A stretch of DNA of 64,000 nucleotides from AC-32 sp038237925 (GTDB lineage: Bacteria > Actinomycetota > Thermoleophilia > Gaiellales > Gaiellaceae). The DNA lies in contig JBBRYF010000006.1 of NCBI GenBank assembly GCA_038237925.1, forward strand, positions 62,001 through 126,000, read 5' to 3'. A model generated the notes under the pieces. It worked only from the letters and a program-made list of their open reading frames with translations, did no database searches and had not been told where the DNA came from. Below, in pieces: positions 39,515 through 48,013 of this stretch; the stretch's first letter is position 1, and every line of letters starts with the position of its first letter. A program made the translations under genes and the position numbers.

Positions 39515-40554
39515 ATGGGTTCCTGGCACTCGAGGACGGGACCGTCTTCCGCGGCGCAGCGGTGGGCGCCGAAGGCTTCGCGTTCGGCGAAGCCGTCTTC
39601 ACGACGGCGATGACCGGCTACCAGGAGGTCGTCACGGACCCGAGCTACTCGGAGCAGATCGTCTGCTTCACGGCGCCGATGATCGGCAACTACGGCGTCG
39701 AGGCCGACCGCTGCGAGTCGCGGCGCCCGCACGCGCGGGCTGTCGTGATGCGCGAGGCGCGCGGCCCGGCCTGGACGGACTGGCTGCACGAGCACGGGCT
39801 CGTCGCCCTGTCCGGGATCGACACGCGCTCGCTCGTCGTACACCTGCGCGAGGCCGGCGCGATGCGGGCGATCGCGGTCGCGGGCGACGCCTCGGTCGAG
39901 GAAGCGCTCGCCGCGGTGAAGAAGCAACTGCCGATGAGCGGCCGCGCGCTTGCCGCTGAGGTCTCCACACGCGAGCCCTACGTCTATTCGGACGCGGGCA
40001 CGGCGCGCATCGCGGTCGTCGACTACGGCTGCAAGCGCTCGATCCTCGACCGGCTCGCCTGGGCCGGCGCGGCGGTCAGCGTCTATCCGCACGACGCCGA
40101 CCCCGCCGAGCTCAGGGGCTTCGACGGCGTCCTGCTCTCGAACGGACCGGGCGATCCCGAGCCGCTGGCCGCAGAGGTCGAGACGGTGCGCGCGCTGCTC
40201 GGCAAGGTGCCGATCCTCGGCATCTGCCTCGGGCACCAGCTACTCGCGCTCGCGACCGCCCACGAGACCTTCAAGCTGCCGTTCGGTCACCGCGGCGCGA
40301 ACCACCCGGTGCTCGAGAAGCGGTCGAACCGCGTGCTCGTGACGAGCCAGAACCATGGCTTCGCCGTCGCGCGCTCCGATGCGCCCGAGGTGACGCACGT
40401 CTCGCTCTACGACGGCACCGTCGAGGGGCTCGAGTTCCCGGAGCTCCGGGCGCGCTCGGTGCAGTTCCACCCCGAAGCGCGGCCCGGCCCGCATGACGCG
40501 TGGCCGCTGCTCTCCCGCTGGGTCGAGGGGGTGGCACTTGCCGAAGCGGCGTGA
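39511..40554 (+). CDS. carA: Carbamoyl-phosphate synthase small (glutaminase) chain
   Basis: 347 residues from ATG 39511, with GAAGGAGGAGG upstream. N-terminal FLALEDGTVFRGAAVGAEGF, TGYQEVVTDPSYSEQIV, and the class I amidotransferase domain with catalytic Cys in PILGICLGHQLLALA, His in VQFHPEARPGPHD. Delivers ammonia to CarB. Overlaps carB by 17 nt. Confidence 0.97.
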   Translation: MNGFLALEDGTVFRGAAVGAEGFAFGEAVFTTAMTGYQEVVTDPSYSEQIVCFTAPMIGNYGVEADRCESRRPHARAVVMREARGPAWTDWLHEHGLVALSGIDTRSLVVHLREAGAMRAIAVAGDASVEEALAAVKKQLPMSGRALAAEVSTREPYVYSDAGTARIAVVDYGCKRSILDRLAWAGAAVSVYPHDADPAELRGFDGVLLSNGPGDPEPLAAEVETVRALLGKVPILGICLGHQLLALATAHETFKLPFGHRGANHPVLEKRSNRVLVTSQNHGFAVARSDAPEVTHVSLYDGTVEGLEFPELRARSVQFHPEARPGPHDAWPLLSRWVEGVALAEAA

Positions 40555-43500
40555 CCTCCGGTCGATCTGCCTGATCGGCTCCGGGCCGATCGTGATCGGC
40601 CAGGCCTGCGAGTTCGACTACGCGGGCTGCCAGGCGCTGAAGGTGCTGCGCGAGGACGGCTTCCGCACGATCGTCGTCAACTCGAACCCCGCGACGATCA
40701 TGACCGACCCTGGGTTCGCCGACCGCACCTACCTGGAGCCGCTGGACGCGGAGGCGGTCGCGGACGTGCTCGGGCGCGAGCGGCCCGATGCGCTGTTGCC
40801 GACAATGGGCGGCCAGACGGCGCTGAACCTCGCGCTCGAGCTCGCCGAGGGGGGCGTACTCGACGCGCTCGGCGTCGAGCTGATCGGCGCGCCGCCCGAG
40901 GTCATCCGCCGCGCGGAGGACCGCGAGCTCTTCCGCGAGACCGTGAGCGAGGCCGGTCTGAAGGTGCCGGAGTCGCTCGTTGTCATCGACCGCTCCGAGG
41001 TGCCACGCGCCCTGAGCTTCCCGGTGATCCTGCGACCGGCCTTCACGCTCGGCGGCCACGGCGGCGGCACGGCGCGCTCGTGGGCCGAGCTCAAGCCGCT
41101 GCTCGACCGTGCGCTTTCGGAAAGCCCGGTCGGCCAGGTGCTCGTCGAGGAGTCGCTGCTCGGCTGGGACGAGTTCGAGCTCGAGCTGGTCCGGGACCGC
41201 AACGACAACGTTGTCGTCGTCTGCTCGATCGAGAACCTCGATCCGATGGGCGTCCACACGGGCGACTCGGTGACGGTCGCTCCGCAGATGACGCTCTCCG
41301 ACGAGGCCTACCAGGAGCTGCGCGACGCGGCAGCCACGGTGATCCGCGCGGTCGGCGTCGAGTGCGGCGGCTCCAACATCCAGTTCGCGCGGAACCGCGA
41401 CGGCGGCGACGTGCGTGTGATCGAGATGAACCCACGCGTCTCGCGGTCGTCCGCGCTCGCCTCGAAGGCGACCGGCTACCCGATCGCGAAGGTCGCCGCG
41501 AAGCTCGCGGTCGGCTACACGCTCGACGAGATCCCGAACGACCTGACGGGGACGACGCCCGCGAGCTTCGAGCCGACGCTCGACTACGTCGTCGTGAAGG
41601 CGCCGCGGTTCGCGTTCGAGAAGTTCCCCGGCGCCGACACCACGCTCGGCACGCAGATGAAGTCGGTCGGCGAGGCGATGGGGATCGGCCGCACGTTCAC
41701 CGAGGCGCTCGCGAAGGCCCTCCGCTCGCGCGAGCTCGACGGCGGCGCGGTGTCGCCGTGGCCCTCGCTCGACGAGCTCCCGGAGGGCGTGCACCCCTGG
41801 TTCCTGGCCGAGATCGAGCGGCTTCGGCTCGGCCCGCTACACCTCGACGACCTCGTCGCGGACGACTGGCTGCGGCTGAAGCGGCTCGGGCACTCGGACG
41901 CCGCGATCGGCGAGGCGTGCGGCGTCACCGAGGAAGCCGCGCGAGCGAGCCGGAAGGCGTGGGGGGTGCGGCCGAGCTACCGCCGCGTCGACTCGTGCGG
42001 TGCCGAGGTCGAGGCGGCTTCGAACTACTTCTACTCAACCTGGGGCGAGGCCGAAGAGTGCGTGCCGCCCGGCGGATCCGTCGTGATCCTCGGCTCCGGG
42101 CCGAACCGCATCGGCCAGGGGATCGAGTTCGACTACTGCTGCGTCCACGCGGCGCAGAGCTTCCGCGCGCTCGGCTACGAGGCTGTGATGGTCAACTGCA
42201 ACCCGGAGACCGTCTCGACCGACTACGACACCTCCGACCGGTTGTACTTCGAGCCGCTCGGGGTCGAGGAGGTGCTCGCGATCTGCGAGCGCGAGCAGCC
42301 CGCGGGCGTTGTGATTCAGTTCGGCGGCCAGACCCCGCTGAAGCTGGCCCGCGCGATCGAGGCCGCGGGCTTCCGCGTCCTCGGCACGCCGTTCGAGGCG
42401 GTCGACCTGGCGGAGGACCGCGAGCGCTTCGCCGCGCTCTGCGACGAGCTCGGGATCGCGGTGCCCCCGTGGGGGATGGCGTCGGGCGCCGAGGAGGCGG
42501 TCGAGGCCGCCGAGCGCATTGGCTACCCGGTGCTAGTGCGGCCGAGCTACGTCCTCGGCGGGCGCAGCATGCGGGTCTGTTACGACGCCGGCGCCGTGCG
42601 CGAAGCCACGCTACGCGTTCCAGGATCACTGCTCGTCGACCGCTTCCTGGAGAACGCGATCGAGATCGACGTCGACGCGCTCTGCGACGGGCACGAGACG
42701 CTCGTCGCGGCGGTGATGCAACACGTCGAGGAGGCCGGGGTGCACTCGGGCGACTCGAGCTGCGTGCTGCCACCGCCGTCGCTGACGCGTTCCGAGCGGC
42801 GGCAGGTCGCGCACGCGGTTCGGCGACTCGGCCCGGCGCTCGGCGCGATCGGGCTGCTGAACGTCCAGCTCGCGCTCGCCGACGGAGAGCTGTACGTGCT
42901 TGAAGCGAATCCGCGCGCCTCGCGGACGGTGCCGTTCGCGAGCAAGGCGATCGGTCTGAACCTGGTGGACGCAGCCTGTCGCCTCTCAGCCGGGGGGACC
43001 CTCGCCGAGCTCGACCTAGCCGCGTCGCCGAACGAGGGTCAGGTGTCCGTGAAGGCGGCCGTCCTCCCGTTCGCGCGCTTCCCCGGAGCCGACCCGGTGC
43101 TCGGTCCCGAGATGCGCTCGACCGGCGAGGTGATGGCCAGCGCGTCCGACCTGCCGACGGCCTTCGCAAAGGCGGAGCGCGCCGCCGGGCGGCGGCTGCC
43201 CTCCAGCGGGACGGCGTTCCTCTCCGTCCGCGACGAGGACAAGGGCGTGGTCGTCCCGGTCGCCCAGGCGCTGGCCGGTCTCGGGTTCAGGCTGCTCGCG
43301 ACCGCGGGCACGGCCCACACGCTCGCGGCCGCGGGCCTCGCGGTCGAGTACGTGCGCAAGGTGACCGAGGAGGGCGAGGGCCCGACGGTGGTCGACCTCG
43401 TCCGCCGCGGTCGCTGCGACCTCGTGGTCAACACGCCGCAGGGCTCAGGCGCTCGCACCGACGGGTACCGCATCCGCGAGGCGGCGCTCGTCGCACGCGT

Positions 43501-43618
43501 CCCGTGCATCACGACGGTCTCGGGCGCGGCCGCCGCTGTCGAGGCGATCGCGCACGCCCGCGACGAGGTGGCCCTGAGCCTGCAGGAACGGATCGATGCC
43601 GAAGCGCGAAGCGCGTAG
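40538..43618 (+). CDS. carB: Carbamoyl-phosphate synthase large chain
   Basis: 1026 residues from TTG 40538, the start giving the standard LPKRRDLRSICLIGSGPIVI N terminus. Two ATP-grasp halves are visible: IGQACEFDYAG... with EMNPRVSRSSALASKATGYP, and VILGSGPNRIGQGIEFDYCC with LEANPRASRTVPFASKAIG. The C-terminal 130 residues are the MGS-like allosteric domain (RLLATAGTAHTLAAAGL). Slightly shorter than most CarB proteins. Makes carbamoyl phosphate from bicarbonate, ATP and ammonia. Overlaps pyrK by 23 nt. Confidence 0.97.
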   Translation: MPKRRDLRSICLIGSGPIVIGQACEFDYAGCQALKVLREDGFRTIVVNSNPATIMTDPGFADRTYLEPLDAEAVADVLGRERPDALLPTMGGQTALNLALELAEGGVLDALGVELIGAPPEVIRRAEDRELFRETVSEAGLKVPESLVVIDRSEVPRALSFPVILRPAFTLGGHGGGTARSWAELKPLLDRALSESPVGQVLVEESLLGWDEFELELVRDRNDNVVVVCSIENLDPMGVHTGDSVTVAPQMTLSDEAYQELRDAAATVIRAVGVECGGSNIQFARNRDGGDVRVIEMNPRVSRSSALASKATGYPIAKVAAKLAVGYTLDEIPNDLTGTTPASFEPTLDYVVVKAPRFAFEKFPGADTTLGTQMKSVGEAMGIGRTFTEALAKALRSRELDGGAVSPWPSLDELPEGVHPWFLAEIERLRLGPLHLDDLVADDWLRLKRLGHSDAAIGEACGVTEEAARASRKAWGVRPSYRRVDSCGAEVEAASNYFYSTWGEAEECVPPGGSVVILGSGPNRIGQGIEFDYCCVHAAQSFRALGYEAVMVNCNPETVSTDYDTSDRLYFEPLGVEEVLAICEREQPAGVVIQFGGQTPLKLARAIEAAGFRVLGTPFEAVDLAEDRERFAALCDELGIAVPPWGMASGAEEAVEAAERIGYPVLVRPSYVLGGRSMRVCYDAGAVREATLRVPGSLLVDRFLENAIEIDVDALCDGHETLVAAVMQHVEEAGVHSGDSSCVLPPPSLTRSERRQVAHAVRRLGPALGAIGLLNVQLALADGELYVLEANPRASRTVPFASKAIGLNLVDAACRLSAGGTLAELDLAASPNEGQVSVKAAVLPFARFPGADPVLGPEMRSTGEVMASASDLPTAFAKAERAAGRRLPSSGTAFLSVRDEDKGVVVPVAQALAGLGFRLLATAGTAHTLAAAGLAVEYVRKVTEEGEGPTVVDLVRRGRCDLVVNTPQGSGARTDGYRIREAALVARVPCITTVSGAAAAVEAIAHARDEVALSLQERIDAEARSA

Positions 43619-44258
43619 CGTCGTCGGCAGCGAGCCGGTCGGCCCCTACACGCTGCTGCGGGTAGCACGTGGCGGAATCGACCCCGGCGTGCCGGGCCAG
43701 TTCTTCATGCTCGAGGCGTCGGGACGGCTGCTGCCACGGCCGATGAGCGTTTGCCTCGCGCCCCCGGGGGAGCTCGGGTTCCTGATCGACCCGGTCGGCC
43801 CCGGCACGCGCGCGCTCTGCGAGCTCTCGGCAGGCGACGAGCTCGGGATCCTCGGTCCGCTCGGCAACGGCTTCGGCCTCGACGTCGAGCGGCCGCTGCT
43901 CGTCGGCGGCGGGATCGGCGTCGCGCCGTTCCCGTACCTCTCGGAGCGGCTCGGCTCGCCGCCGGCCGTGCTCGGCTTCCGCTCGAGCCTGCACGCCGAG
44001 GCCGCGGCGCTCGTCCCGAACGCGGAGGTCGTGCTCGAGCCGACCTACGTGACCGATGTGATGCCCGCCGGTCATGACGTCCTCGCCTGCGGCCCAGAGC
44101 CGATGCTCGAGGCCGTCCGCCGGCTGACGCCGCACGCGCAGCTCGCGTGGGAAGCGCCGATGGCGTGCGGCTACGGCGCCTGTTACGGCTGCGTCGTCGA
44201 GATCGAGGGCGAGCTCAAGCGTCTGTGCGTGGAGGGACCGGTTCTTGCGGCTGCTTAA
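43596..44258 (+). CDS. pyrK: Dihydroorotate dehydrogenase electron-transfer subunit
   Basis: 220 residues. A ferredoxin-reductase-like FAD/NAD module (PGQFFMLEASGRLLPRPMSV, LVGGGIGVAPFPYL, LACGPEPMLEAVR) and a C-terminal 2Fe-2S motif (MACGYGACYGCVVE, then RLCVEGPV) with four cysteines. Partner of class 1B PyrD, passing electrons to NAD. Overlaps pyrD by 14 nt. Confidence 0.95.
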   Translation: MPKREARSVVGSEPVGPYTLLRVARGGIDPGVPGQFFMLEASGRLLPRPMSVCLAPPGELGFLIDPVGPGTRALCELSAGDELGILGPLGNGFGLDVERPLLVGGGIGVAPFPYLSERLGSPPAVLGFRSSLHAEAAALVPNAEVVLEPTYVTDVMPAGHDVLACGPEPMLEAVRRLTPHAQLAWEAPMACGYGACYGCVVEIEGELKRLCVEGPVLAAA

Positions 44259-45159
44259 CGCGAGCGGCTGCCTCGACGCGCTCACCGCCCCCGAGGCGGC
44301 GTGCACGCTCGACGCCTACGTGACGAAGACCGTCACGCCGCTCCCCCGCGAGGGGAACGCGCCCGTCCGGATCGCCGAGACCGAGGTCGGGATGCTGAAC
44401 GCGATCGGGCTCGCGAACCCCGGGATCGATGGGTTCGTGACAGAGCACCTACCGCAGCTAGCTGCGCTTGGGGTGCCGCTCTGGATATCCGTCGGCGGCT
44501 TCTCCGCGGAGGACTTCGTGCACGTGGCGAAGCGGCTCGACGACGAAGCGATCGAAGCGCTCGAGCTGAACCTCTCGTGCCCGAATGTAGACGAGGTGCC
44601 CGAGAACGTGGGGGAGGTCGTCGCCGCGGTGCGCGCGGTTACGACCAAGTCGCTCTACGCAAAGCTCTCCGCCGCCGTGGCCGACCTCGGAGCGACAGCC
44701 CGCGCGGCAGAGTCCGCCGGGGCCGACGGGCTCAGCCTCGTAAACACGGTTCGAGGACTCGCCCTCGACGAGCGGACGCTCAGGCCGGTCCTCGCCCGCG
44801 GAGCCGGCGGTCTCTCGGGCCCAGCCCTGCGACCCGTCGCACTGGCGGCGGTTCACACCTGCTTCCGGGAGACGCGACTGCCGCTCGTCGGCATGGGCGG
44901 CGTCTCGACCGGAAGGGATGCACTCGAGCTCCTCGCCGCGGGCGCAAGCGACGTTGCGGTCGGCACCGCGCTCTTCTCCGATCCAGGCGCGGCGGCGCGG
45001 ATCCGTGCCGAGCTGGAGGCCGAGCTGGCGGTGTTCGGGTTCGTCAGTCCTGACAACGCGATCGGTGCGGCACATGTGGCGGAAGACGCGACCCTCGACC
45101 AAGGGTCGAGAGTCATGCCCAAAAAATCCCTGCATATTAGGGCAAACATGACGGGTTGA
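44245..45159 (+). CDS. pyrD: Dihydroorotate dehydrogenase, class 1B catalytic subunit
   Basis: 304 residues from TTG 44245. The N terminus starts directly at LLNASGCLDALT, lacking about 15 residues found in most members. FMN-site and catalytic motifs are ALELNLSCPNV (Cys), SLVNTVRGLAL, PLVGMGGVSTGRDALELLAA and ASDVAVGTALF. The last 20 residues (EDATLDQGSRVMPKKSLHIR) are an unusual basic tail containing a hairpin-forming stretch. pyrF, normally next, is absent; mihF follows directly. Last gene of the operon. Confidence 0.93.
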   Translation: MRLLNASGCLDALTAPEAACTLDAYVTKTVTPLPREGNAPVRIAETEVGMLNAIGLANPGIDGFVTEHLPQLAALGVPLWISVGGFSAEDFVHVAKRLDDEAIEALELNLSCPNVDEVPENVGEVVAAVRAVTTKSLYAKLSAAVADLGATARAAESAGADGLSLVNTVRGLALDERTLRPVLARGAGGLSGPALRPVALAAVHTCFRETRLPLVGMGGVSTGRDALELLAAGASDVAVGTALFSDPGAAARIRAELEAELAVFGFVSPDNAIGAAHVAEDATLDQGSRVMPKKSLHIRANMTG

Positions 45160-45183
45160 CCGACGCGGCGAGCTTGTTAGTAT
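45156..45183 (+). promoter_or_regulatory. Probable mihF promoter
   Basis: -35 TTGACC (45156-45161), 16-bp spacer, -10 TAGTAT (45178-45183). The expected start of transcription is at or within a few bases of GTG 45192, so the message would be leaderless or nearly so. The promoter begins inside the pyrD stop region. Confidence 0.65.
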
Positions 45184-45191
45184 CTCCCGCC

Positions 45192-45521
45192 GTGCCCGCC
45201 CTCAAGACTCAGGCCCAGGCGCCGCTCCGCTCCCTCGACCAACGGATGGAGGCGCTCAAGCGGGCGAACGACATCCGCGTGCGACGGGCGCAGCTGAAGA
45301 AAGACCTCAAGTCCGGGGCCGCGAACATCGAGAAGATCCTGAGGAATCCGCCCGAGTACGTAGAGACCGCCAAGGTCTTCGACATGCTGATGGCGGTACC
45401 GAAGTTCGGCCGGGTCAAGGCCGCCCGCTTCCTCAACCAGTGCAGGATCAGCCAGTCGAAGACCGTCGGCGGGCTCTCGGACCGGCAGCGGGCGGAGTTG
45501 ATTGGCCTCTTCAACCGCTAA
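45192..45521 (+). CDS. mihF: Actinobacterial integration host factor (mIHF)
   Basis: 109 residues from GTG 45192 (TTG 45156 is possible but lies in the -35 box). It contains LKKDLKSGAANIEKILRNPP, VFDMLMAVPKFGRVKAARFL and the QCRISQSKTVGGLSDRQRAE helix-two-turn-helix end typical of mIHF. Nucleoid-associated protein that bends DNA and helps phage L5-type integration. The order mihF-gmk-rpoZ-coaBC is classic for actinobacteria. Confidence 0.95.
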   Translation: MPALKTQAQAPLRSLDQRMEALKRANDIRVRRAQLKKDLKSGAANIEKILRNPPEYVETAKVFDMLMAVPKFGRVKAARFLNQCRISQSKTVGGLSDRQRAELIGLFNR

Positions 45522-46104
45522 GCCGGTCTTCGTCATAACCGGCACCTCCGGCGAGGGCAAGAGCACGCTGGCCAAGGCGCTGGTGGAGCGCGTCCCCGAG
45601 CTCGAGCTTGCGGTTTCCGCGACGACACGGCCGCAGCGGCCCGGCGAGAAGGATGGGCGCGACTACTGGTTCCTGAGCGCCGATGAGTTCGACCGCCGGC
45701 TTGAAGCGGGCGAGTTCCTCGAGTGGGTCGAGCTGCCCTGGGGCGAGGGCTACCGGTCGGGCACGCTCTGGTCGGAGCTCGATCGCATCGCCGCGGAAGG
45801 TCACCCGCCGCTGCTCGAGATCGAGACCGGCGGGGCGCTCGCCGTGCGCGACCGCGTGCCGGCGGCTGTGACCATCTTCGTCACCGCCCCGAGCCGCGAG
45901 GAGCTCGAGCGGCGGCTCCGCTCGCGCGCGACCGAGAGCGAGGGCGAGATCGACGAGCGGCTCGATGTCGCCGAGCGGCAGCTTGCACTCGAGACGGAGT
46001 TCCAGCACGCGATCGTGAACGACGATCTCGTTCGCGCGCTCGACGAGCTCGAGGGCATTGTCCGCCGGGCCCTCGACGGCGCAGGTACCATTCCCGCCCG
46101 ATGA
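45502..46104 (+). CDS. gmk: Guanylate kinase
   Basis: 200 residues from TTG 45502, overlapping mihF by 20 nt. The P-loop reads GTSGEGKST rather than the usual GPSGVGKST. SATTRPQRPGEKDGRDYWFL is the GMP-binding signature, with FLEWVELPWGEGYRSGTLW after it. Phosphorylates GMP to GDP. ATGA overlap with rpoZ. Confidence 0.95.
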   Translation: MASSTAKPVFVITGTSGEGKSTLAKALVERVPELELAVSATTRPQRPGEKDGRDYWFLSADEFDRRLEAGEFLEWVELPWGEGYRSGTLWSELDRIAAEGHPPLLEIETGGALAVRDRVPAAVTIFVTAPSREELERRLRSRATESEGEIDERLDVAERQLALETEFQHAIVNDDLVRALDELEGIVRRALDGAGTIPAR

Positions 46105-46331
46105 TCCATCCTCGCGTTGACGAACTGCTCGAGAACGTCGATTCCCGCTATGCGCTGGTGATCGTCGCGGCGAAGCGTGCGCGGCAGATCAACAACTACC
46201 ACCATCAGCTGGGCGAAGGGACGTTCGACCAGTTCCTGCCGCCGCTCGTGGAGTCGCGGTCGAAGAACTACTTGACGATGGCCCTCGAGGAGATCAGCGA
46301 GGGCAAGATCAAGTACACGTACCAGAAGTAG
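46101..46331 (+). CDS. rpoZ: RNA polymerase omega subunit
   Basis: 76 residues from ATG 46101. IHPRVDELLENVDSRYALVI and AAKRARQINNYHHQ are the omega signature; KNYLTMALEEISEGKIKY closes it. Assists assembly of the beta-prime subunit. Found in the standard actinobacterial place between gmk and coaBC. Confidence 0.95.
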   Translation: MIHPRVDELLENVDSRYALVIVAAKRARQINNYHHQLGEGTFDQFLPPLVESRSKNYLTMALEEISEGKIKYTYQK

Positions 46332-46368
46332 CGGAGAGCCGCCTCGCGGCGGCCCCCCTCGTGGGTGA

Positions 46369-46755
46369 TTACCTCGTGACCTTGAAGTCGTGGTGCATCT
46401 GCGCCTCGTGCACGGAGCAGTAGATCCTCCAGCTGCCGGGCTTCAAGGTGATGACCATCGTCTTCTTGCCCGTGAAAGCGGTCGAGGTTACGTGCGACTC
46501 GAGCTTCGGCTTCGACGGCTTCTCTCGCTCCACGGTGTAGTTGTGGAACGTCGACCTGTCGCTGACGACGAACTTGTACTTGCCGGCCTTGAGCTTCTTC
46601 ACCGGCTTGCCGCCCTTCTTGAGCGAGATGGTGTAGCCGGGGCCGACGACGCCTTTCAGGATCGGCGTCGACGTGGTGCGGCTGAACGCCGCTCCGGCGG
46701 CGGTCAGGGCGATCGCGGCCAGGACTCCGAGCGCGATCAGTGGCTTTCTCGTCAT
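46369..46755 (-). CDS. Secreted cupredoxin-like protein
   Basis: 128 residues from ATG 46755, with AAGGGAG upstream. Signal peptide (PLIALGVLAAIALTAAGAAF), then a small beta sandwich with the type 1 copper ligands in order: His in STFHNYTVE, then Cys, His and Met in YCSVHEAQMHHDF. This is the plastocyanin/azurin pattern C-x2-H-x4-M. Probably an electron carrier or copper-binding protein outside the membrane. It is transcribed against rpoZ and away from coaBC. Confidence 0.82.
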   Translation of the reverse strand: MTRKPLIALGVLAAIALTAAGAAFSRTTSTPILKGVVGPGYTISLKKGGKPVKKLKAGKYKFVVSDRSTFHNYTVEREKPSKPKLESHVTSTAFTGKKTMVITLKPGSWRIYCSVHEAQMHHDFKVTR

Positions 46756-46831
46756 GCGGCTCCCTTCGTTGATCCCCTCACTACGGCCCGGGCGCACTCG
46801 CGGATTTCGCCGCTGAGGGCACAATGCGCGC

Positions 46832-48013
46832 ATGGCGCGAGTGCTCCTTGGGGTTACCGGCGGAATCGCCGCGTACAAAGCGTGCGAGCTCGCGCGCCTG
46901 CTCGTGCGCGCGGGCCACGAGGTGACGCCGCTGCTGACGCCCGACGCGGAGACGTTCGTCTCGGCCAAGACCTTCGAGGCACTCGCCCGGCGCGAGGCGC
47001 CGCGGGAGCTCTACCCGCACCTCGTCGAGGCCGACCTGCTCGTCGTCGCACCGCTCTCGGCGAACACGCTGGCGAAGCTCGCGCAGGGCCTGGCCGACAA
47101 CGTGCTCACCCAGACCGCCCTCGCCTTCGACGGGACCGTGCTGGCGGCGCCGGCGATGAACCCGCGCATGTGGCGCAACCGCGCGACACAGGCAAATGTC
47201 GAAACGCTGCGCGCGCGGGGGGTCGAGCTGGTGGGGCCTGAGGAGGGCGACACCGCCGAGGGCGAGGTCGGCGTGGGGCGGATGAGCGAGCCCGAGGCGA
47301 TCTTCGAGCGGGTCGTCTCCCTGCTCGAGAAGCGCGACCAGCTCCGCGGCCGGCACGTCGTCGTGACCGCCGGCGGGACGCGCGAGCCGCTCGACGCGGT
47401 CCGGTTCCTCGGCAACCGCTCGTCTGGCCGGATGGGCTCGGCTCTTGCCGCCGAGGCGCGGCGGCGCGGCGCCGCGGTCACGCTCGTCGCTGCGAACCTG
47501 ACGGCGCCCGCGCCCGTAGGAGTGGACGTGGTGGACGCGCCGACCGCCGAGGACGTGGCCCGCGAGACCCTCGCGCGCGCAGACGCGGACGCGGTCGTGA
47601 TGGCCGCCGCGGTCGCCGACTACCGGCCGGCGGAGGCCGAGGCAGGCAAGCGTCCGAAGGACGACGAGCCGTGGTCGGTGACGCTGGAGCCGACCCTCGA
47701 CGTGCTGCGCGAACTCGGCTCGCGACGTGATTCCAGAACGCGTAGCGTGCTCGTCGGCTTCGCGGCTGACCACGGCGAGCGCGGCCTCGAGCGGGCACGC
47801 GAGAAGCTCGGCAACAAGCGCGCCGACCTGATCGTCTTCAACGACGTGAGCCGCGACGACATCGGCTTCGACGCGGCCGACAACGAGGTCGTCCTCATCT
47901 CTGCCGAGGGCGAGCGACGCATCGACAAGGCGCCGAAGGAGCAGATCGCGTCGGCGATCCTCGACGAGGTCGTGCTGCGCCTGGAAGGGACGAATGGACG
48001 AGCCGGTCGGTAG
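46832..48013 (+). CDS. coaBC: Bifunctional CoaBC (phosphopantothenoylcysteine synthetase/decarboxylase)
   Basis: 393 residues. Flavoprotein half: LLGVTGGIAAYKACELARLL, LVVAPLSANTLAKLAQGLAD and APAMNPRMW with the active-site His near residue 63. Synthetase half: VTAGGTREPLDAVRFLGNRS and SGRMGSALAAEARRRG, LIVFNDVS. The decarboxylase flap normally holds a catalytic Cys (ACGDxGxGRM); here it reads AEGEVGVGRM, with no Cys. Makes 4'-phosphopantetheine for CoA. Overlaps the MoxR gene. Confidence 0.93.
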   Translation: MARVLLGVTGGIAAYKACELARLLVRAGHEVTPLLTPDAETFVSAKTFEALARREAPRELYPHLVEADLLVVAPLSANTLAKLAQGLADNVLTQTALAFDGTVLAAPAMNPRMWRNRATQANVETLRARGVELVGPEEGDTAEGEVGVGRMSEPEAIFERVVSLLEKRDQLRGRHVVVTAGGTREPLDAVRFLGNRSSGRMGSALAAEARRRGAAVTLVAANLTAPAPVGVDVVDAPTAEDVARETLARADADAVVMAAAVADYRPAEAEAGKRPKDDEPWSVTLEPTLDVLRELGSRRDSRTRSVLVGFAADHGERGLERAREKLGNKRADLIVFNDVSRDDIGFDAADNEVVLISAEGERRIDKAPKEQIASAILDEVVLRLEGTNGRAGR

